From Autumnicola tepida (GTDB lineage Bacteria; Bacteroidota; Bacteroidia; Flavobacteriales; Flavobacteriaceae), in NCBI RefSeq assembly GCF_031846485.1, contig NZ_JAVRHQ010000011.1:62001-126000 (forward strand): DNA of 64,000 nucleotides. The letters are read 5' to 3'. Within the stretch, counting starts at the first letter, position 1; the number at the start of each line of letters is the position of its first letter. This document shows, piece by piece, positions 35,301 to 42,977 of the stretch. A model generated the notes under the pieces. The model did no database searches. It was not told the origin of the DNA and worked only from the letters and a program-made list of their open reading frames with translations. The translations under genes were made by a program, and so were the position numbers.

Positions 35301-36722
35301 TTAATAAGTTCCAATCCCATCCACCGTGTTCCTTTCAAAAGTTTCCCACTGTTCAGCATCGTAGGTAGTGACGGGTACGGTGATTTCTGCCTTGCGTCGA
35401 AGGGTGGTGTCTTTGGCATAATCGGCATCATCGTTAAAAACCCCGATAATATCTGTAAGCTCGTCGTTTTTGAATAAGCCCACGGCATCATTTCCATTAA
35501 AGTCTACCGGAGCACCATTCTGCCGGATATCGGCTTCATCTAATAATTTCTGCAACTCAGATTGGGAATTGATAATCACCAGTACATCTCCTGCTTCCAG
35601 GGTACCTGTTAAAGAAAGTTTATTGCCCCAGTCTCCGGAGCCGTTGGATTGTTTCATGATGCTGTAACCAGCCGCTTCCAGGTCTATGGCTTCTTCAGAA
35701 AGGTTAACAATTTCCAGGGCTTTGTTATTTCCGCTGCCCTCAACATATTCTGAAAAAAGGAGCACAGTGTCTTGGTTATCACCGCCTGTTTCTTCGCCAT
35801 CTTCATCACCATCACCTTCCTCCGGGTTTTCGTTTTCGTCTTCATCATCATTGTCCTCACCGGTGGTATCTTCAGTATAATCTTCGCTAACCGGGCCGGC
35901 ATAATCTTCGGTCCAGGTATTTACGGCATCTTCGCCGCCCCAAATTAAAGTAGCCAGGTAAGGATTGTCAATAAAAGGATTACGGTTGCCCTGTGCGCTT
36001 TCTATTGCATTGTTGCGCTGTACTTCTAAAACCGAAACAGGGTCCTGCCTGTTCCATTTTAGGAAAAGGTCCATGCTGCCCACATCACTAAAACTTTCGC
36101 CATAAGTAAGGTTCATGTACATGATGATGCGCGCAATATCACCTGTCCAGTTTTCCCCGGGATACCAGGCTGAATTGTTAACCAGGTGGTAACTTCCCTC
36201 CCCATCGGCAAACGGGTAGTTTTCACGGGAAGAATTTACATTCTGGTCCCCTGGCTCCAGGTTGTGCAGGTCGGCCTTTACATCATCACTGTTCAAATAG
36301 GACTGCGGGTAAATATGCTCGGTATTAAAAGTTTGTGGAGAGTAGGGATTGGCACTGGAGATGTATTCCCTTTTATCCCGACTTTCACTGCTGTATACCA
36401 GCACTACATTTGCGCTATTCTCAGGATCTTCATTGGCATTGTATAAATAGTCATGCCTATCGGTATAACTTAAAGTTATGGTATGCCTGGCATTGCTGAG
36501 TTCTGTAAGTTCCTGTTCCAGGTCTTCTGCGGCCAAACTGAAATCAACATCAGCATAGTATGCGGCAATGTCCTCCGGGATCAGAAATCCGGGATCTTCT
36601 CCCGGCCCTTCCTCTACAGGATCTGGATCGGTGGTATCTACTATATTATTGTCGTCATCAGAACTGCAGGCTGCAAAAACACACAGGCTGAAGAATATTA
36701 AAAATTTTGTCTTTGAAATCAT
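35301..36722 (-). CDS. Endonuclease I family lipoprotein with lamin-tail domain
   Basis: The 473 residues start with a lipoprotein signal (FAAC, C19) and an acidic linker. An endonuclease I (EndA/NucM) domain follows with NTEHIYPQSYLN and DLHNLEPGDQNVNSSRENYPF carrying the catalytic His and metal ligands. Next is a very acidic Asp/Glu linker (about 285-315), then a lamin-tail domain (about 320-430; LLFSEYVEGSGNNKALEIVNLSEE begins it). It should be an exported nuclease that degrades extracellular DNA or RNA, with the lamin-tail domain as a binding module. The C-terminus lacks an obvious type IX sorting tag. Confidence 0.9.
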   Translation of the reverse strand: MISKTKFLIFFSLCVFAACSSDDDNNIVDTTDPDPVEEGPGEDPGFLIPEDIAAYYADVDFSLAAEDLEQELTELSNARHTITLSYTDRHDYLYNANEDPENSANVVLVYSSESRDKREYISSANPYSPQTFNTEHIYPQSYLNSDDVKADLHNLEPGDQNVNSSRENYPFADGEGSYHLVNNSAWYPGENWTGDIARIIMYMNLTYGESFSDVGSMDLFLKWNRQDPVSVLEVQRNNAIESAQGNRNPFIDNPYLATLIWGGEDAVNTWTEDYAGPVSEDYTEDTTGEDNDDEDENENPEEGDGDEDGEETGGDNQDTVLLFSEYVEGSGNNKALEIVNLSEEAIDLEAAGYSIMKQSNGSGDWGNKLSLTGTLEAGDVLVIINSQSELQKLLDEADIRQNGAPVDFNGNDAVGLFKNDELTDIIGVFNDDADYAKDTTLRRKAEITVPVTTYDAEQWETFERNTVDGIGTY

Positions 36723-36752
36723 TGAAATGTGGATTTATAAATTAAGATTAAG

Positions 36753-37967
36753 TTACTTTTTTAATTCCAGCAGGGCCATATAAAACCCGTCATAGCCGGT
36801 ATCAGAAGAAAGAATTTTCTGATCTTTAACGAGCTTGAAATCTTTTCCTTCCTCACGATTCAGGAAATTTTCTACCTGCTCCTGGTTTTCAGAAGGCAAA
36901 ACTGAACAGGTGGCGTAAACCATTTTTCCTCCCGGCTTAAGAATTTTAGAATACTGATTCAAAATATCGGCCTGCGTGTTTTTTATTTTGGCTATAAATT
37001 CTGGTTCCAGTTTCCATTTGGCATCAGGATTCCTGCTGAGCACTCCGAGGCCACTACAGGGAGCATCAATTAAAACCCGGTCGGCACTGTTATGGAGCTT
37101 TTTAATAACTTTGGTGGTATCAATTTCCCTGGTCTCAATATTATGCGCTCCGGCACGTTTTGCGCGGCGTTTAAGCTCTTTTAGTTTATTTCCGAAAATA
37201 TCCAGCGCGATAATTTGTCCCTTATTTTCCATTAAAGCTGCCAGATGCAGCGTTTTACCGCCGGCTCCCGCACAGGTATCCACCACGCGCATCCCGGGTT
37301 CAACTTCAAGAAAATGAGCGACCAGTTGTGAAGAAGCGTCCTGCACTTCAAAGAATCCATCTTTAAAAGCCTTGGTTCTAAATACATTAGCTCTTTCTTT
37401 AAGTTCAAGCGCTTCAGGATAATTTTTTACCGGAAAGGCTTCAATTTCCTCCTTTAGAAGTTCCTGTTTCAGGTTTTCCTTATTGGTTCTAAGCGTATTT
37501 GTTCTTACAATTACCGGCGCCAGATTATTTAAAGCATGTATTTCTTTGGTCCAGGTGTCTTCACCCAGCTCTACGACTCCCAGTTCGTCCAGCCAGTCTG
37601 GAATGGATTCCCTGAACTTTCTGATTTTGCTCAACGCGTCAAACCTTCCTTTAATTCTACGGGTTGGAGTATCTTCAATTTGTTTCCAATCCGGCAGTTC
37701 AATTCCTCTCAAAGTCGCCCACACGGCGAAAAGGCGAAACAGGTTTTCCCTGGAAAAAGGCTCTTTAACTTCGGCAATTTCAGCATAAAGCCTTTTCCAG
37801 CGTACGATATCGTAAGTGGTTTCAGCAATAAAACTTCTGTCGCGGGAACCCCAGCGTTTATCCCTTTTCAGGGTGCCCTGTATCACCTTATCGGCATATT
37901 TTCCCTCGTTAAAAATTTCAGATAAAGAATCTATGGTCGCGAAAACCAGGTTTCTGTGTAAGCGCAT
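36753..37967 (-). CDS. RsmB/NOP family rRNA cytosine-5 methyltransferase
   Basis: This 404-residue protein has an N-terminal NusB-like/helical part and a SAM-dependent methyltransferase domain: EPGMRVVDTCAGAGGKTLHLAAL (motif I), VLIDAPCSGLGVLSRNPDAKW (motif IV with Cys) and YATCSVLPSENQEQVE (catalytic Cys motif VI). It should make m5C in RNA, most likely in 16S rRNA. The position it modifies cannot be told from sequence. A TACCTTTG -7 element lies 19 bases before the start. Confidence 0.93.
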   Translation of the reverse strand: MRLHRNLVFATIDSLSEIFNEGKYADKVIQGTLKRDKRWGSRDRSFIAETTYDIVRWKRLYAEIAEVKEPFSRENLFRLFAVWATLRGIELPDWKQIEDTPTRRIKGRFDALSKIRKFRESIPDWLDELGVVELGEDTWTKEIHALNNLAPVIVRTNTLRTNKENLKQELLKEEIEAFPVKNYPEALELKERANVFRTKAFKDGFFEVQDASSQLVAHFLEVEPGMRVVDTCAGAGGKTLHLAALMENKGQIIALDIFGNKLKELKRRAKRAGAHNIETREIDTTKVIKKLHNSADRVLIDAPCSGLGVLSRNPDAKWKLEPEFIAKIKNTQADILNQYSKILKPGGKMVYATCSVLPSENQEQVENFLNREEGKDFKLVKDQKILSSDTGYDGFYMALLELKK

Positions 37968-37985
37968 AAAATAATTTTAAGGCTG

Positions 37986-37993
37986 CAAAGGTA
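37986..37993 (-). promoter_or_regulatory. -7 element of the RsmB-like gene
   Basis: TACCTTTG followed by C (minus strand), a close match to TAnnTTTGC, 18 bases upstream of the ATG at 37967. Confidence 0.5.
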
Positions 37994-38016
37994 CGGTTTT
38001 TTGCTTCGGAAAAATT

Positions 38017-38024
38017 TATCTTTG
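38017..38024 (+). promoter_or_regulatory. Candidate -7 element of the BNR lipoprotein gene
   Basis: TATCTTTG on the plus strand, 45 bases before the ATG at 38069. A TTTTTTG lies only 13 bases upstream, shorter than the usual spacing. Confidence 0.35.
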
Positions 38025-38068
38025 GTTTATTGCCGAAAAAACTGGCGCCGGAATTAGAAGATCATTTT

Positions 38069-39130
38069 ATGAAAAAATTGCTGTACCTCATTATTCTTGT
38101 TATTGTTTCCTGTAAGTCTGATCCAAAATCTGAAGATAAATCTGAAAATCCTTCAGAGACATTTTTTTCTGAAGTTGAAATCAAAAATATTCTTCAGGAT
38201 GATTCTTTGAGCATTAGAGCTATAGAAGTTATTGGGAATAACCTTGTTTTTGCTGCCAATAACGGCACTTATGGCCTGTATAATTCCGCAAAAGGAACAT
38301 GGAAAACAAATGTGCAGAAATATGATACGCTTACTCCGGAATTTCGGGCTGTGGCAAGCACTGCCAATGATTTTTTTATGCTTGGTGTGGGAAATCCCGC
38401 ATTGCTCTATAAAACCGGTGAAAATGGTAAAATGGAGCTGGTGTATAAGGAAGAGGATGAAAATGTATTTTATGATGCCATGGCTTTTTGGAACGACGAG
38501 GAAGGCATAGCGATGGGCGATCCAACCGAAAATTGCCTTTCTATTATAATAACCCGCGATGGAGGCAATACCTGGAATAAAATTTCCTGTGAAAATTTAC
38601 CTGAAGCTGCGCAGGGGGAAGCCGCGTTTGCCGCCAGCAATTCGAATATAACCATAGAAGGAGGAAAAACATGGATTCTTTCCGGCGGAATGAAATCAAG
38701 AATCTTCTTTTCTCCGGATAAAGGGAAAAACTGGGAAGTTTTTGAAACTCCGCTGCTCCAGGGAGAACCGACCAAAGGAGGATACAGCATGGATTTTTAT
38801 GATGCTGAAAATGGAATAATTATAGGCGGAGATTATACCGCGCCGGGAGGGAATAATGGCAATAAAGCCGTTACCCGCGATGGAGGCAAAACATGGAAAT
38901 TAATTGCAGAAGGGGAGGAGCCGGGTTATAAAAGCGGTGTGCGGTATGTGCCAAATTCTGGGGGGAAAGAGATTGTGACGGTAGGATTTACTGGTATTTC
39001 CTATAGTAAAAATAGCGGGGAAAGCTGGAGTGAAATTTCAGGGGAAGGTTTTTACACTTTAAGGTTTGTAAATGACTCTACGGCATACGCGGCAGGCCAG
39101 GGGAAGGTAGCCAGGCTTATCTTCAGATAA
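38069..39130 (+). CDS. BNR/YCF48-like beta-propeller lipoprotein
   Basis: From the ATG at 38069 the product has 353 residues and begins with a lipoprotein signal (LVIVSC, C15). Four Asp-box (BNR) motifs are spaced along the chain (DGGNTWNK, DKGKNWEV, DGGKTWKL, NSGESWSE), as in sialidase-like or YCF48-like propellers. It is often annotated in flavobacteria as an oxidoreductase, which I do not see support for. No catalytic residues can be named. A TTG at 38030 would put extra residues in front of the signal peptide and is unlikely. Confidence 0.87.
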   Translation: MKKLLYLIILVIVSCKSDPKSEDKSENPSETFFSEVEIKNILQDDSLSIRAIEVIGNNLVFAANNGTYGLYNSAKGTWKTNVQKYDTLTPEFRAVASTANDFFMLGVGNPALLYKTGENGKMELVYKEEDENVFYDAMAFWNDEEGIAMGDPTENCLSIIITRDGGNTWNKISCENLPEAAQGEAAFAASNSNITIEGGKTWILSGGMKSRIFFSPDKGKNWEVFETPLLQGEPTKGGYSMDFYDAENGIIIGGDYTAPGGNNGNKAVTRDGGKTWKLIAEGEEPGYKSGVRYVPNSGGKEIVTVGFTGISYSKNSGESWSEISGEGFYTLRFVNDSTAYAAGQGKVARLIFR

Positions 39131-39144
39131 TTCGTTAAGGGCCT

Positions 39145-39182
39145 AAAAAAGTATTCCGGACAACAAAAGCTATCCGGAATAC
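39145..39182 (-). terminator. Terminator of the ECF sigma operon
   Basis: GTATTCCGGA (39151-39160) and TCCGGAATAC (39173-39182) form a perfect 10-bp stem. On the minus strand it is followed by T6. It lies 41 bases after the stop at 39223. Confidence 0.85.
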
Positions 39183-39222
39183 AATTACTAACTAACTAAC
39201 CAAAAAACTAAATCTAAAGTTT

Positions 39223-39663
39223 TTATTTTTTACTATTTTCCTGTTCGCGCTTTTTCCTTTCGCGATACTCTCTAATTAATTTTCGGTGGAATTCATCTTC
39301 CAGCCGGTGCAATTTTATAATTTCTTTTGTGGATAAAATTTCCTTAAGATCCTTAAAAAGTTGTTTTTTAATTACATATTCCTGCCTTTCAATATCCAGG
39401 TACTCGTCCAGTATTTTTTCTGCCTGCTCGTCATTTATACACTCCGTATCCAGCAGTTTGGTGTCCTCCTCTTCATGCAGCTGCCTTCTTTTATTCTCGT
39501 ATTCTTCGTAAATAGGCCAGAATTTTTGAGCAACTTTATTGCTCATATTCAATTCCTGGGTAATAAAAGCCGTTTTCAGGGCTTTAATGCGTTCTCTCTC
39601 CTCCTGCGCATTAGAATGCCAAAAACAGATAAACATTAGAAAAACAAGTAAAGATTTTTTCAT
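39223..39663 (-). CDS. Spy/CpxP-like periplasmic protein, third gene of the ECF operon
   Basis: The 146 residues start with a signal peptide (cut near SNAQ, residue 20). The rest is all charged helix (RIKALKTAFITQELNMSNKVAQKFWPIYEEYE...). The pattern of a helix with L/M-x-x-x-x-A followed by a long basic tail resembles the LTXXQ/Spy/CpxP envelope-stress proteins and flavobacterial proteins called sensors of ECF sigma factors. Its ATG overlaps the stop of the preceding gene (TAATG), so the two are translationally coupled. It may act as chaperone or sensor for the sigma factor of the same operon; that is inference. Confidence 0.82.
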   Translation of the reverse strand: MKKSLLVFLMFICFWHSNAQEERERIKALKTAFITQELNMSNKVAQKFWPIYEEYENKRRQLHEEEDTKLLDTECINDEQAEKILDEYLDIERQEYVIKKQLFKDLKEILSTKEIIKLHRLEDEFHRKLIREYRERKKREQENSKK

Positions 39664-40181
39664 TATTGTTCAAATATATAAGTAGGGTCTTCCACATGCT
39701 CGTCAAGATAATCTACAACAGCATTTGAATCAACATTTTTGAAATCTGCATCTTCAACCACATAGCCATCTTCATATAGATAACTGGTTATTTCAGACTC
39801 CGGCATGTCCAGATATCCTTCTTGTATATAACTTTCTATCGCAGAAAGTTCTAAGCTGTCCCAGGAAGCCTTAGCGGTATTTTCAACAAACAGGCCACTA
39901 AACACGGCAATTAAAACAGCTGCGATCCCGGCAACATAATAAAGTGTTCTTCTGCTGAAAATAGAAACTACTCTGGAATCTTCCTGCGCAGGCAACTCTA
40001 CATTAAAATTTTCAAAATAATTTTCTGGCGTTTTAAAGCCGCTGGAAATTTCCTGTTCAGGAACAGGTTCTTCTGATGCAGGGAATAAGCCATCCATAAG
40101 GCTCTCCTCGAGATCCTCAAAATACTTATCGGGAACTTTGAATCCCGATTTAGATTTGTGTGGTAGCTTGTTCGTTTTCAT
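39663..40181 (-). CDS. Membrane protein between sigma factor and Spy-like gene, probable anti-sigma
   Basis: The 172-residue protein has a cytoplasmic N-terminus of about 78 residues, one membrane helix (about 79-100, LYYVAGIAAVLIAVFSGLF) and a periplasmic acidic tail. The N-terminus carries two copies of a motif, SGFKVPDKYFEDLEE and SGFKTPENYFENFNVE. One-helix proteins directly after an ECF sigma gene are usually its anti-sigma factor, and this is the most likely role. It lacks a recognisable zinc-binding anti-sigma (HxxxCxxC) motif. It overlaps the next gene by one base. Confidence 0.8.
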   Translation of the reverse strand: MKTNKLPHKSKSGFKVPDKYFEDLEESLMDGLFPASEEPVPEQEISSGFKTPENYFENFNVELPAQEDSRVVSIFSRRTLYYVAGIAAVLIAVFSGLFVENTAKASWDSLELSAIESYIQEGYLDMPESEITSYLYEDGYVVEDADFKNVDSNAVVDYLDEHVEDPTYIFEQ

Positions 40182-40213
40182 TTGTTTATTTGACTTCCGT
40201 TTTTACAGAAGGT

Positions 40214-40759
40214 TTAATTTGTTTTCAAAAATTCTTCAATTTTTTTAGCGGCAATATGATAACTGGCCTTAAGTGCCCCTTCGCTGGTCTCCAGAATTTC
40301 TGCCATTTCCCTGTATTTTAATTCCTCAAAATATTTCATATTAAAAACCTGTTGCTGTTTGGCGGGCAGGCTATTAATGGCTTTTTGCAGTTTCAGTTCA
40401 ATCTCACCTCCGTCAAAATAGACATCGCTTTCCAGGTTGGAGATAATTTGTTCCTGTAAATCTTCTGAAGTGATCTGTAGCTTCCTTGCTTTTTTGTTCA
40501 AAAATGTGATCGCCTCGTTGGTTGCTATCCTGTACATCCAGGAAAAAAGCCTGCTTTCTCCTTTAAAGTTACGGATATTTTTAAAAATTTTAATGAAGGT
40601 ATTCTGAAGAATGTCATCAGTGTCATCATGGTTTTTTACCATATTCCTGATGTGCCAGTAAAGTCTTTCCTTATGTATTGAAACAAGTTCCCGGAAAGCA
40701 TCCTGCGCAGTAGCTTTGGTTTTCAGGCGTTCTATTAATTCATTTTCAGACTTATCCAA
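40214..40759 (-). CDS. RNA polymerase sigma factor, ECF subfamily
   Basis: Region 2 (DTDDILQNTFIKIFKNIRNFKGESRLFSWMYRIATNEAITFLN) spans about residues 50-95 and region 4 (LPAKQQQVFNMKYFEELKYREMAEILETSEGALKASYH) closes the protein, as in ECF sigma factors. The frame is open to an ATG at 40921, but the 54 residues that would add look uncoding. I favour TTG at 40759 (LDKSENELIERLKTKATAQDAFREL read as M...), which fits the usual length (181 residues). It starts an operon with a membrane protein and a Spy-like protein, ended by a strong terminator. The set suggests envelope-stress control. Confidence 0.88.
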   Translation of the reverse strand: MDKSENELIERLKTKATAQDAFRELVSIHKERLYWHIRNMVKNHDDTDDILQNTFIKIFKNIRNFKGESRLFSWMYRIATNEAITFLNKKARKLQITSEDLQEQIISNLESDVYFDGGEIELKLQKAINSLPAKQQQVFNMKYFEELKYREMAEILETSEGALKASYHIAAKKIEEFLKTN

Positions 40760-40928
40760 CTGCTTTTCAATTTGCTGAACAATACTTGTTTTGCTTCCGG
40801 GCTTAAAGATATTTAAAAATTTGTAGTCACTCCAGCCTTTACAGATGGAAAATTGTAGGAAAATTAATTCAAAAATGGATGTATAACCAGATAAAGTGCT
40901 TTTTTTTCTGTTGAAATACACTTTTTTC

Positions 40929-40958
40929 TTGGCAAAATGGAATTTAGTTGTATATTTA
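40929..40958 (+). promoter_or_regulatory. Orphan promoter facing away from the sigma gene
   Basis: TTG, 19 bases, then TATATTTA followed by CAGC is close to the Bacteroidota consensus. It reads towards a terminator at 41053-41086 with no gene between. Confidence 0.45.
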
Positions 40959-40964
40959 CAGCAT

Positions 40965-41086
40965 CAGAAATGATTTAATCTTTTTTTGCCCCAAAGTTAA
41001 ATCGAATCAAAGATGTTGTTTTCATTAGCCCCAATATGGAAATGACTTTTATAAAAATGGATGAAACCTACTTTCATCCATTTTTT
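40965..41086 (+). ncRNA. Possible small RNA of about 120 nt
   Basis: A promoter-like element ends at 40958 and a strong hairpin ends at 41086. The only frames inside are 10 and 23 codons (the latter starts at the ATG in ATGGAAATGACT). On the opposite strand, TAACTTTG at 40992-40999 could be the -7 of the ECF operon, so the stretch may instead be simply its promoter region. I rate a small RNA as possible only. Confidence 0.3.
41053..41086. terminator. Bidirectional terminator after the ABC exporter gene
   Basis: AAAAATGGATGAAA and TTTCATCCATTTTTT form a 14-bp stem around CCTAC, with A and T runs at the ends, 48 bases beyond the stop of the ABC exporter gene. Confidence 0.88.
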
Positions 41087-41134
41087 ATTTGTTCAAAGTT
41101 TAAATAAATTATCTTGTAAGAATTTACATCCAGA

Positions 41135-42964
41135 TCAATCAAAAGATTGCATTTCGACTAATTTGCGATAATTGCCTTTTTGAGCCAGAAGTTCTTCATG
41201 CCGTCCGGCTTCCACAACTTCTCCTTTTTGCATCACCACAATTTTATCTGCATTTTGAATAGTGGAAAGACGGTGCGCAATAACAATAGAAGTACGGTTC
41301 TTCATCATGTTTTCCAGGGCTTTCTGAACCAATTTTTCACTCTCGGTATCCAAAGCCGAGGTCGCCTCATCCAAAATCATGATTGGAGAATTCTTAAGTA
41401 CGGCCCGCGCGATAGAAAGCCTTTGTTTTTGTCCGCCACTAAGTTTATTTCCGCTGTCCCCAATATTGGTATCTAAAGCCTGCGGCAGGTCTTTTACGAA
41501 TTCCCAGGCATTGGCAACTTTAAGAGCGTCTATAATCTCGGCTTCCGTGGCATCTTCTTTCCCCAGCCCCACATTGTTCCTGATGGTATCATTAAACAAA
41601 ATGGAGTCCTGGGTAACAAGGCCCATAAGATTCCTTAAAGAAGCTTTGGAAATATCCCGAATATCGACACCATCCAATTTTATTCCGCCCTCATTCACAT
41701 CGTAAAACCGGGTAATAAGGTTGGCAATGGTTGACTTTCCACTCCCGGACTGGCCTACCAGGGCCACAGTTTCCCCCACCTTTACCTGCAGGGAAAAGTT
41801 CTTCAGTACTTTCTCCTTTTCATACCTAAAGGAAATATTATCAATTTGTATATCTGAATCAAAAGAATGTTTCTCAATCGCATTTTCCCTGTCCTTAATA
41901 TTGCTCTGTGTCTCAATAATTTCCAGGATCCTTTCGGCACTGGCATTACCTTTTTGAATGCTATAGGTGGCTTTTGAAATTGCTTTGGCAGGAGTCAGGA
42001 TATTGTAAGTTAGTACGAGAAAACCAATAAAAGTAGAGGCATCCATAGTTTGGTCTATTAAAACCATATTGCCACCAAACCAAAGAATTACTGTTATCAC
42101 CACAACTCCAAGAAATTCGCTCATAGGAGAAGCCAAATCCTGCCGGTGCAGGAGGGAATTCAGAATTCTGTTAAGCCTGCCGGTGCTGCTTCTGAATTTA
42201 TGCCTGAACCTGTCTTCAGCATTAAAACCTTTAATAATCTTGAGGCTGGAAAGAGTTTCCTCTACCAGAGAGAGAAAAGTGGCATTTTCCTGCTGCGCAC
42301 TGGTGGATTTTGCTTTCAGTTTTTTTCCTATTGAAGAAATAAGAAGGCCGGCAAGTGGTAAAAATATAAAGACAAATAAAGTTAATTTAGGGCTTATGGC
42401 GATCATCGCAATGAGCGTGAAAATAAGCGTAAGCGGCTCTTTGATGAACATTTCTAACATGCTTAGAAATGATGATTGGATTTCCTGTACATCACTGGTA
42501 ATCCTGGAAATAAAATCCCCTTTTCGTTTTTCAGAAAAAAAAGAAACAGGTAATTCAATAATTTTATCGTAAATCTTGTTCCTGATATCCCTCAACATCC
42601 CATTCCTGAGATTTGCAATAAAATACATCGCAAGATAGTTAAACAGGTTTTTTAAAAGGAATAGGATAATTACCAGTACACAAATAGTGATTAAGGCTGA
42701 AATTTGCCCGTATTCCTCCACCCGCTGGTTAAGGAAATAATTAGCATAATCACTGGCATAATCCTTAAAGGTTCCAAAACTGCCGTTCCATTGCGGTTCT
42801 GCCAGGATGGGTTCCTCTTCCTGAAAAAGCACCTGGAGCATAGGGATAAAAGCCAGAAAAGCGAGGGTGCTAAAAATGGCGTAAAAAATATTGGAAATAA
42901 TATTCAGTATCGCGAAACGCTTGTAAGGCTTCGCGAACTGAAGTACTTTTCTAAAATATGACAT
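41135..42964 (-). CDS. ABC exporter, fused permease and ATPase (MsbA-like)
   Basis: This 609-residue half-transporter has six membrane helices in the first ~320 residues. The nucleotide-binding domain follows with Walker A GQSGSGKST (about 388), signature LSGGQKQRLSIARA, and Walker B PIMILDEATSALD. Such homodimers flip lipids, lipid A precursors or drugs. It is the last gene of a minus-strand series with a phospho-sugar mutase 13 bases upstream and a GT2 enzyme before that, which favours a role in envelope glycolipid export. The substrate is not certain. Confidence 0.93.
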   Translation of the reverse strand: MSYFRKVLQFAKPYKRFAILNIISNIFYAIFSTLAFLAFIPMLQVLFQEEEPILAEPQWNGSFGTFKDYASDYANYFLNQRVEEYGQISALITICVLVIILFLLKNLFNYLAMYFIANLRNGMLRDIRNKIYDKIIELPVSFFSEKRKGDFISRITSDVQEIQSSFLSMLEMFIKEPLTLIFTLIAMIAISPKLTLFVFIFLPLAGLLISSIGKKLKAKSTSAQQENATFLSLVEETLSSLKIIKGFNAEDRFRHKFRSSTGRLNRILNSLLHRQDLASPMSEFLGVVVITVILWFGGNMVLIDQTMDASTFIGFLVLTYNILTPAKAISKATYSIQKGNASAERILEIIETQSNIKDRENAIEKHSFDSDIQIDNISFRYEKEKVLKNFSLQVKVGETVALVGQSGSGKSTIANLITRFYDVNEGGIKLDGVDIRDISKASLRNLMGLVTQDSILFNDTIRNNVGLGKEDATEAEIIDALKVANAWEFVKDLPQALDTNIGDSGNKLSGGQKQRLSIARAVLKNSPIMILDEATSALDTESEKLVQKALENMMKNRTSIVIAHRLSTIQNADKIVVMQKGEVVEAGRHEELLAQKGNYRKLVEMQSFD

Positions 42965-42977
42965 AGGCGTATAGGGA

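Noticed and set aside
40760..40921. Longer start for the ECF sigma factor at ATG 40921
   Set aside because: The added 54 residues (e.g. GYTSIFELIFLQFSICKGW) do not look like sigma sequence; a TTG at 40759 gives the usual length.
42069..42572. 167-residue open frame on the plus strand inside the ABC exporter gene
   Set aside because: It is antisense to the membrane domain and has no promoter or family features.
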